A stretch of 64,000 bases of DNA from positions 62,001 through 126,000 of the forward strand of contig JACRDG010000120.1 of NCBI GenBank assembly GCA_016218715.1, given 5' to 3'. The stretch comes from Desulfomonile tiedjei. Lineage in GTDB: Bacteria > Desulfobacterota > Desulfomonilia > Desulfomonilales > Desulfomonilaceae. Positions within the stretch are counted from its first letter, which is position 1, and every line of letters begins with the position of its first letter. Under the pieces are notes generated by a model that was given only the letters and a program-made list of their open reading frames with translations, was not told the origin of the DNA and made no database searches. Both the position numbers and the translations under genes were made by a program. Below are positions 8,881-17,693 of this stretch, piece after piece.

Positions 8881-10386
8881 ATGAAATTGGGTCTTTGCGA
8901 AAAGTGCGGTCATCCTGCTGATGCTCGTTATGAAATCCGCAACAACTCGGTGTACCTCGTCAAATCCTGCCCCGACTGCGGGCGCACCTCCTCCCTGGTG
9001 ACCAGGGACGCGAGGAAGTGGCGCTGGAAGCGAAGCGTCGCCCAGTACCAGGAACCGGCGGGGCCGGCTTGCTCGCTCGATTGCGCGACATGCGACCATC
9101 AGGCTCATACCAAGCCGTACACTGTCGCGGTGGATGTGACCAACCTCTGCAACCAGCGCTGTCCCATCTGCCTGGCGTACGTTGACGCCATGGGCTTCGC
9201 GTACCACCCGCCGGTGGAATATTTCGACAAAATCTTCAAACATTTCTTGGCCCAGGAGCCGCGGCCGAACATCTGTTTTTTCGGCGGTGAACCCACGGTT
9301 CATGCGGACTTTCTCGAAATCGTTCGGCTGGCGAGATCGTACGGCTTTCAGGTGCAACTCTTCACTAACGGCATCAAGCTTGCCGATAAGGAGTATTGCC
9401 GAGAGCTCTGTTCCCTGGGCCTCCAGGTGAACTTCGGCTTCGACGGAACTCGCAACGAGATCTACCAAAGATTGCGAGGTGACAGCTCGCTGGCAGTCAA
9501 AAAGCGTGCCCTCGAGAACGTCGTCGAATGCGGTGTGAACAAGCTTGCCATCATCTCTACAGTCGCCGTCGGCATCAACGATGACAACATGCGGGAAGTG
9601 CTCGACTACATCCACACCTATCGGCAGCACGTGTCCGTATGGGGGTTCGTCCCTCTCACGCCGTGCTGGGAGCCGGGAAAGGTGAAGATCGAGCCCACGA
9701 CGACCGAGTGCGTGGAGAACGTGTTCGAGAAGATGCTCCCCGATATCGAATTCGTTCCGACCGGCATGATGAAGTTCGAGGTGCTCTCCCGGTTCTTTGG
9801 GAGACAGACGCTGGGTGGGTCCCATCCCAACTGCGAGAGCGCAACGCTCCTCATCTCCGACGGCGAGCAGTTTCGGCCGGTATCGACTTACCTGAACGTT
9901 CCGCTCTCCGACTTGCTCGTCCGCCTGCGAAACCTCGATCAGGAACTCCTGCGCGCGAAGAACGCCGTACCGCAGAACCGTTGGAGGTCCCTCATCTTTG
10001 ATGCCAAGACTTTTTTCAAGACCGTGAGGGTGCTGGCCGGTACCTTGAACCTCGGTCGGATCTTCGGAGAACGGCGATTCAGCAATATGGCTCTCGCGGT
10101 GAAAGACCTGCTTCAAGGAGTCAAAATCGATCAGATCCTCAGAGAGCGGACCTCTTTCAAACACGTGTTGACGCTCATAACCATACCGTACGAAGATGTG
10201 GGCGGCCTCGAAGACGCGCGGCTCAGAGACTGCCCTGCTGTCTTCGCGTACGAGGATGTTGACACCGGCCGAGTGAGAACCACCGCATTCTGTTCGTGGC
10301 AGACGGTCAAGGATGCGGTTTGCCGTAGAATCCAGGAGCACTACCAAGCGAGAGAACAACCGAAACGGAGAAGCCGCCGGGCGTAA
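8881..10386 (+). CDS. Radical SAM protein of the tetraether-lipid-synthase-like (Tes/MJ0619) type
   Basis: The radical SAM cluster motif is C90-x3-C94-x2-C97 (CNQRCPIC) in a 501-residue protein. Before it stand four cysteines in two CxxC pairs (C6/C9 and C30/C33), a rubredoxin-like arrangement, and then C64, C68 and C71. FFGGEPTVHADF and GLQVNFGFDG follow inside the barrel, and there are more cysteines at the C-terminus. Archaeal tetraether lipid synthase has a comparable design, with one radical SAM cluster, auxiliary clusters and a rubredoxin-like site, and it couples two lipid tails carbon to carbon. Bacterial homologues have been proposed to make membrane-spanning lipids. The class is secure from sequence; the lipid substrate is inference. 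Confidence 0.75.
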   Translation: MKLGLCEKCGHPADARYEIRNNSVYLVKSCPDCGRTSSLVTRDARKWRWKRSVAQYQEPAGPACSLDCATCDHQAHTKPYTVAVDVTNLCNQRCPICLAYVDAMGFAYHPPVEYFDKIFKHFLAQEPRPNICFFGGEPTVHADFLEIVRLARSYGFQVQLFTNGIKLADKEYCRELCSLGLQVNFGFDGTRNEIYQRLRGDSSLAVKKRALENVVECGVNKLAIISTVAVGINDDNMREVLDYIHTYRQHVSVWGFVPLTPCWEPGKVKIEPTTTECVENVFEKMLPDIEFVPTGMMKFEVLSRFFGRQTLGGSHPNCESATLLISDGEQFRPVSTYLNVPLSDLLVRLRNLDQELLRAKNAVPQNRWRSLIFDAKTFFKTVRVLAGTLNLGRIFGERRFSNMALAVKDLLQGVKIDQILRERTSFKHVLTLITIPYEDVGGLEDARLRDCPAVFAYEDVDTGRVRTTAFCSWQTVKDAVCRRIQEHYQAREQPKRRSRRA

Positions 10387-10389
10387 ACT

Positions 10390-10450
10390 CCATTCTCCGG
10401 GGGGCGGACCCTTGTGCGAGAGGGGCCTCTCCCCGGACCCCTTTTTTTAT
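10390..10450 (+). terminator. Rho-independent terminator after the radical SAM gene
   Basis: TCCGGGG pairs with CCCCGGA, with further GC pairing inside (GAGAGGGG and CCTCTCC), followed by CCCCTTTTTTTATT. Confidence 0.7.
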
Positions 10451-10477
10451 TCCTACGTCATTTCGCGGGCACTCGGG

Positions 10478-10753
10478 TCACCCGAGCTTCGGGGCGTCGC
10501 CTATGCGATCCTTCCCTCCTGCTCCGCTGTCTTCTTCGGTCGAGTCTTTTTCGTCACCAGACTCTTCGTCGTCAACTTCTTCGGCTGCCATCTGCATTGT
10601 ACGAGTCGTCCTTCCCGGGTCGGCGATACTCGCGGCCGCGTCCTGTATCAACTGCTCCGGACTCACCGCGAAAGAGACCAAATTCCTCAGTTCGCCGGCC
10701 CCTACGGTGGTGAAGGCGAAGAGACCTATCAACATCGCAGACCATTTCTTCAT
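10478..10753 (-). CDS. Small exported acidic protein (hypothetical)
   Basis: This 91-residue protein has a short N-terminal hydrophobic segment like a signal peptide (MKKWSAMLIGLFAFTTVGAG) and a C-terminal half very rich in Asp, Glu and Ser. A GGAG lies about 12 bases upstream of the ATG. No family is recognised. Its position between two larger genes and its biased composition leave some doubt that it is translated. Confidence 0.45.
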   Translation of the reverse strand: MKKWSAMLIGLFAFTTVGAGELRNLVSFAVSPEQLIQDAAASIADPGRTTRTMQMAAEEVDDEESGDEKDSTEEDSGAGGKDRIGDAPKLG

Positions 10754-10972
10754 GGTATTAGCACTCCATCATGTTTCGTTCGTCGCCAAAGCAAATTGCG
10801 TAATAGTCCGTTTCATTAATTCTTCGTTACGCTGAAGAGTATTCACTGCCGGTCAGGCCGTCCACCCCACAGAGGGTGGAGACCGGTCTGGTGCAGGCCA
10901 TTCGGCATCCTGCCCCCTCGGCCCGAAAGGTCCCTCGCGAGGCTGCTGCAACATCCACCTGGGAACACCACC

Positions 10973-12694
10973 TTAGAACGAGACAGCCAGGTAGCATTGC
11001 CCACCAAGCACCGGATCGATCGTCCTGCCAGGTCTTGTGCCGAAAAAATTCCCTGCTGCTCCGTTTTCCCAAGCGGAAACCGATCTGTCTATGCACGCAT
11101 AACTGAACCACCTGCCGGGCTGCCAGTATCCGACAACCGCGCCGACGGTCCACCCCTCGAGAAGCTTCCAGTCGAACCCCGCATCGATCTCGTACCCGAG
11201 CGCCACATCTGGAATATTCGGAGAAGCCGGATAGCGATTCAGATTGAGATTAACGTTGCCGTCCGGCGTGGCGGTGAAGCCTCCGGGAACCCCTGCATTC
11301 GGGCCGATACATCCCCAACTGTAACCATGCGAGGTTCGGTTTGCGGAGAAGAGGGTGCCGAAAAGGTTCAGGTTGGCCGCCACGGCATAATCCATACGAA
11401 CGGCCAGGACTAATGCATCCCGCACGTACCCGTCGCCGTTGAGGTTGTACGCCTGAAGCCCCGACCCGTAATTGAACGCGAAGATGTAGCTGTAAGGCCT
11501 GAATACGTCGCAGTTCCCCAGTTGCCAGTCAAAATTGCCGTGCCTCACGAACGCGGCGGTCTGCTTCCCGATGAGTTGGCCGTTCCTCCGGTCCGGACCG
11601 GGGGTCCACGCACCGAGCAGGCTGAGCCTCGCTGGACCGGCACAGATCCCGAATTCCATCATGTAGCGCCACTGCTCGATGTATCGAGTGTTTGGAGGCC
11701 CCACTGCCCCGGTCGAGTCCGCATGGTACCGGTCGGTCCAGTACAGCCATGCCGCCTCTGCGTTGAAGAAAAACCGGCCGTTGTCGTATCTCACAAAGGC
11801 CGTGCCATGGGAGAGTTCCGAACTCTGAGGCACGAGGCGGGCCAACGGCGGATCGAGCGGATCGATGAGCAGCGCCTCGGGACCGATATGATACGCCCCG
11901 TACGAGCCGAGGATTCCTGCTTCCAGCGGCCCGTTTCCATAAACCATGAATCCCAAGAGGTCCTTGGAAAACGTCCCGCTCCTGTCTGCCCTGCTAAAGT
12001 ACTGCCCCCGCAAGACACTCCCGCCCGCTGTCGGATATCCCGGCAGGTCGTACGGATCGTCCCCTGCAAACGCCGGGATGCTGGAGTTTCCCGCGAACCG
12101 GTAAGGGTAAAAGGCGATACCCACGCTGAAAGGCCCATAGGGAACCACCAGCGCGAGCGATTCAGTGGTAGCCGCGTCCTCGCCGTCGTACTGCAGGGCG
12201 TTCCCGAAGGTCCATGGACGTTTTCCCACTCCCACGACTCCCCAGGGTATCTCCACCGTGATCCAGAACATGGTCCACTGCCCTTCGCTGAACGCGCGGT
12301 TGATTCCCGGCGCGTCCTGAGTGTGATAGTCAGAGGCCGTTGGATCGCCGTACGACCCGAGGTGATACTTCCCTGAAAACCGTACGGCTTCGTTAATCGT
12401 TATTTTCGGCAGGAAATCGACGGTAAAATATGACCAGCCCGCGTCTGCGGAGGTGGTAAGGTTTCTGTCAAACCGGCCGCCATTCCAGAAATTCAGATTC
12501 GCGGCTCTCGTGAGGCTGCCGCTGTCACTGTCGTACGGGCCGAAAAAGCCCTTGGCTCCCTGCTGGTCGTACCATTCGTAACTCCAGGAAAACGCGCCCC
12601 CAAGCTCGAATTCCCACGCGGACGCGGGAGAAGCAAGCAAGGAGGCGAATATTCCGAATGTCACCGCTCCAGTCAAGCACCTGAGTCTTCCCAC
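10973..12694 (-). CDS. Outer-membrane beta-barrel porin-like protein
   Basis: The protein is about 573 residues. I prefer a GTG start at 12694, because AAGGAAG precedes it and the protein then begins directly with a signal peptide (about 26 residues, ending ASPASA). An ATG at 12739 would add 15 residues. The mature protein is rich in aromatic and glycine residues in an alternating pattern, and it ends in AVSF, the C-terminal phenylalanine signature recognised by the BAM assembly machinery. No conserved family is recalled; a substrate-specific porin is likely. It is transcribed alone, and its promoter overlaps a palindrome at 12867-12882. Confidence 0.75.
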   Translation of the reverse strand: MGRLRCLTGAVTFGIFASLLASPASAWEFELGGAFSWSYEWYDQQGAKGFFGPYDSDSGSLTRAANLNFWNGGRFDRNLTTSADAGWSYFTVDFLPKITINEAVRFSGKYHLGSYGDPTASDYHTQDAPGINRAFSEGQWTMFWITVEIPWGVVGVGKRPWTFGNALQYDGEDAATTESLALVVPYGPFSVGIAFYPYRFAGNSSIPAFAGDDPYDLPGYPTAGGSVLRGQYFSRADRSGTFSKDLLGFMVYGNGPLEAGILGSYGAYHIGPEALLIDPLDPPLARLVPQSSELSHGTAFVRYDNGRFFFNAEAAWLYWTDRYHADSTGAVGPPNTRYIEQWRYMMEFGICAGPARLSLLGAWTPGPDRRNGQLIGKQTAAFVRHGNFDWQLGNCDVFRPYSYIFAFNYGSGLQAYNLNGDGYVRDALVLAVRMDYAVAANLNLFGTLFSANRTSHGYSWGCIGPNAGVPGGFTATPDGNVNLNLNRYPASPNIPDVALGYEIDAGFDWKLLEGWTVGAVVGYWQPGRWFSYACIDRSVSAWENGAAGNFFGTRPGRTIDPVLGGQCYLAVSF

Positions 12695-12866
12695 AATTCT
12701 TCCTTTCGCCCCATTTTGATTGCCTGCTTGCCAGGCCACCCTCGAGCGTCTCAGCGAAAAACCGGTTGCAGATACACCGGTTACAAACGAACCGGCACTG
12801 CTCCTCGCTCTGCGTCACGGCTCGATGCATCGTGAAGACGGCGATTTGCTAGATGTGTCACTTGGC

Positions 12867-12903
12867 GTTAGACCTGTCTAACAAACAGCGAGCCGTCTGT
12901 CAA
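12867..12903 (-). promoter_or_regulatory. Porin promoter with overlapping palindromic operator
   Basis: On the reverse strand, TTGACA (12898-12903) and TAGACA (12875-12880) are separated by 17 bases, a good sigma-70 promoter. The perfect palindrome GTTAGAC-CT-GTCTAAC (12867-12882) covers the -10 box. The TAGAC-N2-GTCTA shape is typical of TetR-family operators, so repression at this site is likely. Confidence 0.65.
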
Positions 12904-13087
12904 GCAAAAATGTTTCCGGCCTCTCTGACTTGCCGCGGCTGACTCCGCAAATCCAGGCCGGCAGCCGGCCCCGAATACGAGCCCGAGGTCGCGGGCCTGT
13001 TGCCCGGTGCCGATCCTCGCGACAGGCAAACTTGAGGTCTCCGGCCGCCGGACGCCCCGACTACGGCCCGGCAGGATAGAACCGAGA

Positions 13088-13117
13088 TTGACTCAGCGGG
13101 CTGTGATGCAGTATGCT
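13088..13117 (+). promoter_or_regulatory. Possible sigma-70 promoter of the stress-protein gene
   Basis: TTGACT (13088-13093) and TATGCT (13112-13117) are spaced by 18 bases, about 170 bases upstream of the start codon. Confidence 0.35.
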
Positions 13118-13288
13118 CGGGGACAACTAGCGAAACTGATGTATCCGGAGAGTGAGATTTGGCTTTCAACTCGAGAAGTGCGGCGAACTTCAAAGAGTGG
13201 CGCTATCCTCGACGCACGAGTTCTCTCACAGGGATCGCGCGGAAGCCTTGACTCGAGCAAAGTTCCTGCACAGGAATGAGACAGACCG

Positions 13289-13894
13289 ATGGGAAGCAAC
13301 AAAGTTCTGCGGATCAAGGAATATCAGAGGCGCAAGGCGCGCCCCGGCGTGACTGGAATAGGATTGTGCGCCATTTTTTCCCGACAAGGGGACTGGGCTT
13401 TCGACTATGCGGTCTCGTTGGCAAGGCGCCACAAGGCCAAGTTGAACATCTTCCACTTCCTGGAGTCACCCTACACCCTTCGACGGGACGTAGTTTTCGT
13501 TGACGCGGAGAGGACGCAAACCGCACAGGTCACGCCGGACTTCATCGCTCAAAAAGACAAGGAAATGAGAGAATTCTTCGAGGAGCGTCTCGGCGACTAT
13601 ATTGACGTGGGCTTCCGGCTCTGTGAGGGGAATGACGAATGGGAACTCAGAAAGTGCTTCCGGAAGGGCCAATACGATGTGCTCGTCATCGGTTACAAGG
13701 AAAAGGGGGCGAGTTTCGGAGGCACCACCACCATCGAGGCCTTTGCGGCCAAATTCCAGGGCCCCGTGGTCCTGGTGGGGCCGGATGCGCCGGATTGCTT
13801 CTACCTGAACGAAGCGGCGGCAGAGCGCGCGCAGGAACTTGGTGTCCCTGAAGGGAAATGGTCTGCCCTGGAATCCTCCTTGGCCGAAACGTGA
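13289..13894 (+). CDS. Universal stress protein (UspA family)
   Basis: The 201-residue protein has the alpha/beta UspA fold pattern: a first strand, AFDYAVSLARRHKAKLNIFHFLE, a middle part with many charged residues, and a final strand FQGPVVLVGP. The usual ATP-binding G-2x-G-9x-G(S/T) signature is not clear, so it may be a non-ATP-binding member. It has a C-terminal extension of about 35 residues beyond the normal 140-160. The gene ends about 60 bases before the first sigma-54 regulator and may be co-transcribed with it. Confidence 0.75.
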   Translation: MGSNKVLRIKEYQRRKARPGVTGIGLCAIFSRQGDWAFDYAVSLARRHKAKLNIFHFLESPYTLRRDVVFVDAERTQTAQVTPDFIAQKDKEMREFFEERLGDYIDVGFRLCEGNDEWELRKCFRKGQYDVLVIGYKEKGASFGGTTTIEAFAAKFQGPVVLVGPDAPDCFYLNEAAAERAQELGVPEGKWSALESSLAET

Positions 13895-13952
13895 GCGGCG
13901 CTGCCTGGCACGATGCACAAGACAGGCCAAGCCTTTTGTGGTTTCCAAAGAC

Positions 13953-15311
13953 ATGGTGCCTGAAAACCTAACAGGAAAAGAACCTGTCCTAGAAGAAATG
14001 CGGATGATCCTCGACTCCATCGCGGACGGGGTCTTCACCGTGGACGCGGATTTCCGCATCACTTCGTTCAACCGCGCGGCCGAGGAAATTACGGGAGTGC
14101 CAGCGGGAGAAGCCCTCGGACGCCCATGTTGCGAGGTTTTTCGGGCCGAGATCTGCGAAGGAGATTGTTCGCTCAAGGAAACCGTGCGGACCGGGAAGCC
14201 GGTGGTGAACCGTGCTGTTTACATTCTCCGCTCGGATGGGCGCCGCGTCCCCATCAGCGTCAGCACTTCGACCCTCAGAGATGCGCAGGGCAATCTGGTC
14301 GGAGGGGTGGAAACATTCCGTGACCTCACACTCGTGGAGACGCTTCGCAAAGAAGTACAGAAATCATTTTCCCTTGAAGACATGATCTCACGGAATCCTC
14401 GGATGCGGGAGATCTTCGACGTGCTTCCGGACGTGGCTATGAGCGACAGCACCGTCCTCATCGAAGGAGAAAGCGGGACAGGGAAGGAACTGCTCGCCAA
14501 GGCTATCCACCACCTGTCGTCCCGGTCGCGCAAACCCATGGTAACGGTCAATTGCGCGGCTATCCCGGATGCGCTCCTGGAATCGGAGCTTTTCGGCTAC
14601 AGGGCGGGGGCTTTCACCGATGCAAAACGCGACAAACCTGGGCGGTTCGCCCTTGCCGACAGCGGCACTATTTTCCTGGATGAGATTGGGGATATCACCC
14701 CGGCACTCCAGGTGAGGCTCCTTCGGGTCATGCAGGAACGAACCTTCGAACCTCTCGGAGGAACGAAAACCCTGAGAGTTGACGTCCGGGTCATTGCCGC
14801 GACCAACAAGGACCTGAAGCAACTGGTTGCGGCCGGGCAATTCCGAGAGGATCTCTATTACCGGATGGAGGTGTTCAAACTTCTTCTTCCTCCTTTGAGA
14901 GAACGCAGAGAGGACATACCGCTCCTGGCAGAGCACTTCGTGAACCGCTTCAACCATCTGAAAGGAAAGGATATCGTCGGGCTCTCCCATGAAGCGCTGG
15001 CAGTCCTCATGGAACACGACTGGCCCGGCAACATCCGAGAGCTGGAAAACGCCATCGAACACGCCTTTGTATTATGTCGAGGGGGACTGATAGAATTGCA
15101 CCATCTCCCTCAGCGGCTTCGAGAACTCTCCGGGGTGAAAGGCTCGTTTCTCACCGGCCTCACCCTCGCGGAGCTGGAAGCCCGGGTTATTGCCGAGGCT
15201 CTTGCCCGCAATAAAGGAAAGAAGACCGCGGCCGCACGAGAACTAGGCATCAACAAGACGACCCTGTGGCGAAAAATGAAACGCCTACGTCTCGACGGGT
15301 CAGAGGAGTGA
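13953..15311 (+). CDS. Sigma-54-dependent activator, PAS-AAA-Fis, with cysteine PAS
   Basis: A bacterial enhancer-binding protein of about 452 residues. An N-terminal PAS domain (SIADGVFTVDADFRITSFN) bears the cysteine motif CCEVFRAEICEGDC. The AAA+ domain has Walker A GESGTGKE, a GAFTDA loop in place of the canonical GAFTGA, Walker B FLDEIGDI and an arginine-finger region. A Fis-type helix-turn-helix (KKTAAARELGINKTTLWRKM) ends it. It should use ATP to open sigma-54 promoters in response to a signal read by the PAS domain. The start is uncertain: ATG at 13953 is chosen, GTG at 13938 and a later ATG are possible, and the longer reading would overlap the previous gene. It is a paralogue of the next gene and the likely activator of the redox operon downstream. 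Confidence 0.88.
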   Translation: MVPENLTGKEPVLEEMRMILDSIADGVFTVDADFRITSFNRAAEEITGVPAGEALGRPCCEVFRAEICEGDCSLKETVRTGKPVVNRAVYILRSDGRRVPISVSTSTLRDAQGNLVGGVETFRDLTLVETLRKEVQKSFSLEDMISRNPRMREIFDVLPDVAMSDSTVLIEGESGTGKELLAKAIHHLSSRSRKPMVTVNCAAIPDALLESELFGYRAGAFTDAKRDKPGRFALADSGTIFLDEIGDITPALQVRLLRVMQERTFEPLGGTKTLRVDVRVIAATNKDLKQLVAAGQFREDLYYRMEVFKLLLPPLRERREDIPLLAEHFVNRFNHLKGKDIVGLSHEALAVLMEHDWPGNIRELENAIEHAFVLCRGGLIELHHLPQRLRELSGVKGSFLTGLTLAELEARVIAEALARNKGKKTAAARELGINKTTLWRKMKRLRLDGSEE

Positions 15312-15360
15312 TTCTGTTCTTCCGCCCAGATTGCTTCTTTGAAAAAGGATCGGTATGAGA
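15312..15360. repeat. Dispersed hairpin repeat A, copy 3 (partial)
   Basis: Only the second half, CCCAGATTGCTTCTTTGAAA followed by AAGGATCGGTATGAGAG, is present, immediately after the stop codon of the first activator. Confidence 0.5.
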
Positions 15361-15430
15361 GACTGACGTCCTTCCGCCCCCCAACTCCGATGCCCCGCGT
15401 CCAGAGAAAAGAACCGATCCGGCATGTTGC

Positions 15431-15447
15431 CTGGTCCGGTTATTGCA
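15431..15447 (+). promoter_or_regulatory. Possible sigma-54-like promoter of the second activator gene
   Basis: CTGGTCCGGTTATTGCA has exact -24/-12 spacing and differs from CTGGCACGRNNNTTGCW at two bases of the -24 box. A TATAAT at about 15452 could instead serve sigma-70. Confidence 0.3.
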
Positions 15448-15530
15448 TGTATAATGGTATGTAAAAATACCTCCTCCATTCCATTCACTCCACTCCCCTC
15501 CGGGCTCGGCAAAAGGAAGAGGGAGAGAAA

Positions 15531-16862
15531 ATGGAAAACCACCAATTGTTTCAATCCATTCTCAACAGCATTTCCGAAGGCGTGATGACCATCGACAAGG
15601 ACTGGAAGATCGCCTCGTGGAACAGGGCAGCCGAGCGGATCACCGGCTTTCACAGAGAGGAAGTCATTGGGCAGGAATGCATGAAGGTGTTCCGCACCCC
15701 CCTGTGCCGGGAGAACTGTCCGGTCGATCGCGCACTCTCCTGCGGCCATCCTTATCAGGATGTGGAGGTGGCAATCCGCAACAAGCGGAACGAAGTGGTG
15801 CACCTGCTGGTCAATGCTTCGCCGCTGTACGATGCGGACGGCCACATCATCGGCGGGCTGGAGACGTTTCGAGACGTATCCCAGAGCCGTTGGATGCGGG
15901 AGGAGCTGCAGCGTCATTACGGCTACACCAACATTGTCGGCCGAAGCGAGGCCATGAAACAGGTCTACGAGGTTTTAGCTTCACTGGTGAGCACCGACAC
16001 GACGGTCCTCATTCAGGGAGAATCGGGGACGGGGAAGGAACTCATTGCCCGAGCGCTCCACTTCCACGGACCGCGGAAGGAGAAGTCTTTCGTCGCGGTG
16101 AACTGTTCGGCATTGCCGGAAGGGCTCCTCGAATCGGAGCTTTTCGGCCATGCGAAAGGGGCGTTCACCGGCGCGATCAGGGATCATTTGGGGAAGTTCG
16201 AACTGGCAAACGGCGGGACCCTCTTTCTGGACGAAATTGCCGAAATCAGCCAAGCCATACAGGTGAAGTTGCTGCGCGTCCTGGAAGAGAGGGAATTCCA
16301 ACGGGTCGGAGACAACCGCAACGTCAAAGTGGACATCCGGCTCATTACCGCCACCAACAAGGACCTGTACAAGAAAGTCCTCGAAGGCTCATTTCGTGAC
16401 GATCTCTACTACCGATTGAGCGTCTTTCCGTTGCATCTGCCCCCCCTGAGAGAACGCATTGAAGACGTGCCCCTTCTCGTCGGGCATCTCATCAACAAGT
16501 TCAACAAACAGATGGGGAGGGACATCCAGGGGATCGCAGATCGAGTGCTCGAAATCCTCGAGACCTATTCGTGGCCTGGCAATATCCGGGAGCTTGCCAA
16601 TGCCATCGAGCACGCCTTTGTGCACTGCAAAGGATTGCTCATCCATCCGTCGGACCTGCCGCACAACATCGCTAACGCAAAGCCGATGATCGTCGGGCAC
16701 CACTCCCCCAAGGCCCAGAAGAGGCTCGACGTGGTCGAACGCGAACTGATCGTGAAGGAACTGGAGGCCGCCAACTGGAAGAAGAGCGTTGCAGCGCGCA
16801 GGCTTGGCATGAGCCGTATGACGCTGTGGCGGAAGATGGAGAAATATGGTATCGCCGGATAA
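15531..16862 (+). CDS. Sigma-54-dependent activator, PAS-AAA-Fis, with cysteine PAS
   Basis: A 443-residue paralogue of the preceding activator. A PAS domain (about residues 1-120) has the cysteine motif [14 protein letters not shown]. The AAA+ domain (about 135-370) has GESGTGKE, a canonical GAFTGA loop and FLDEIAEI. The C-terminal Fis-type helix-turn-helix is [20 protein letters not shown]. The start at 15531 follows GGAAGAGGGAGAG. Unlike its neighbour it keeps the intact GAFTGA loop needed to contact sigma-54. It ends about 240 bases before a consensus -24/-12 promoter, which makes it the prime candidate to control the Hmc operon. Confidence 0.92.
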   Translation: MENHQLFQSILNSISEGVMTIDKDWKIASWNRAAERITGFHREEVIGQECMKVFRTPLCRENCPVDRALSCGHPYQDVEVAIRNKRNEVVHLLVNASPLYDADGHIIGGLETFRDVSQSRWMREELQRHYGYTNIVGRSEAMKQVYEVLASLVSTDTTVLIQGESGTGKELIARALHFHGPRKEKSFVAVNCSALPEGLLESELFGHAKGAFTGAIRDHLGKFELANGGTLFLDEIAEISQAIQVKLLRVLEEREFQRVGDNRNVKVDIRLITATNKDLYKKVLEGSFRDDLYYRLSVFPLHLPPLRERIEDVPLLVGHLINKFNKQMGRDIQGIADRVLEILETYSWPGNIRELANAIEHAFVHCKGLLIHPSDLPHNIANAKPMIVGHHSPKAQKRLDVVERELIVKELEAANWKKSVAARRLGMSRMTLWRKMEKYGIAG

Positions 16863-16871
16863 CGGGCAGCC

Positions 16872-16970
16872 TGTAACAACGTCTCATGATTGATACCTCG
16901 CATAACTTCCATCATATCAAAATGTTCCACATTGTCTCTCGTTTCCTGTAACACTCTTGAGACATTTTGC
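16872..16970 (+). promoter_or_regulatory. Putative upstream activating sequences for the sigma-54 promoter
   Basis: TGTAACA occurs at 16872-16878 and again at 16947-16953; the latter is paired in inverted orientation with TGTTCCA at 16923-16929. TGTCTC and GAGACA form another inverted pair in the same stretch. The distance of about 150-240 bases before the -24 box is normal for enhancer sites. No footprint exists, so this is inference. Confidence 0.4.
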
Positions 16971-17103
16971 CTGAACTCCTCCGAAGACCCGCCTTCATGG
17001 CGTCTCACCAGCTTCCCTTGCATTGGAAGGTCTTTCCGAAATTTATCCAGCAAAGTCAGGCGGTTGCTCGTTCGGGCGGCTGAGTTGCCTGGTGAACCGG
17101 AAC

Positions 17104-17120
17104 CTGGCACGGGACTTGCT
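17104..17120 (+). promoter_or_regulatory. Sigma-54 promoter of the Hmc regulatory/redox block
   Basis: CTGGCACGGGACTTGCT matches the sigma-54 consensus YTGGCACGRNNNTTGCW at every defined position. It lies about 110 bases before the first response regulator gene and directly downstream of two sigma-54 activator genes. Confidence 0.8.
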
Positions 17121-17231
17121 TTTATATGGGCAAGTCATGATTCCCGGGCGAGGGAATCCGTGCAAGGCCTGGGTGATGAAGAGGATTGCACACCGAGAAC
17201 CTGAGACAACCCAAAGAAGGAGGGTCAGGTC

Positions 17232-17633
17232 ATGCCCAAGAAAGTCCTCGTCGTGGACGATGAGCCGGATGTCATCACTTTCCTCACTACGCTCCTCCGC
17301 AAGAACGGGTACGACGTGTGCGAGGCGTGCGACGGAGTGGAAGGGATGAAGAAGGTCCTCGAAGAAAAACCTGACCTGGTTTGTCTCGACCTCCTCATGC
17401 CGGAAAAGACCGGGCTCAGGATGTATCGGGAGATGAGGAAGGACGAGCAACTCAAGCAGGTCCCCGTCATCATGGTGACAGGAATTGCCGTGGCGGACCC
17501 GTGGGACTTCAAAGATTTCAAGAAATTCATCAGCGAGCACGAGCACGCGGTGGGCCGTCCCGACGGGTACATCGAAAAACCGGTCGACAAGGACAAGTTC
17601 CTGAAGGCCGTGCGGGAAGTCCTGGGTGAGTAG
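17232..17633 (+). CDS. Single-domain response regulator
   Basis: A 133-residue CheY-like receiver with the acidic pair in VLVVDDEPD, the phospho-acceptor aspartate in LVCLDLLMP, the conserved Thr in VIMVTG and the Lys in YIEKPVD. It has no output domain. GGAGG precedes the start. It is the first gene after the sigma-54 promoter and lies 60 bases before a sensor kinase, its probable partner. It is a paralogue of the regulator at 27872-28228 on the other side of the Hmc genes (both begin MPKKVLV[VI]DDEP). Confidence 0.92.
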   Translation: MPKKVLVVDDEPDVITFLTTLLRKNGYDVCEACDGVEGMKKVLEEKPDLVCLDLLMPEKTGLRMYREMRKDEQLKQVPVIMVTGIAVADPWDFKDFKKFISEHEHAVGRPDGYIEKPVDKDKFLKAVREVLGE

Positions 17634-17693
17634 CATCCGCAGCTTCCCTGACCGCTGCGAGACCCTGGGGTCACAGGAAAGGGGGAGTCCAAA

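Noticed and set aside
8755..10359. 534-codon open frame on the reverse strand over the radical SAM gene
   Set aside because: The forward frame has radical SAM cysteine motifs and proper composition; the reverse frame is a shadow of GC-rich codon use with no known motif.
13906..13921. TGGCACGATGCACAAG as a sigma-54 promoter
   Set aside because: The -24 half is good but there is no TTGC at the required distance.
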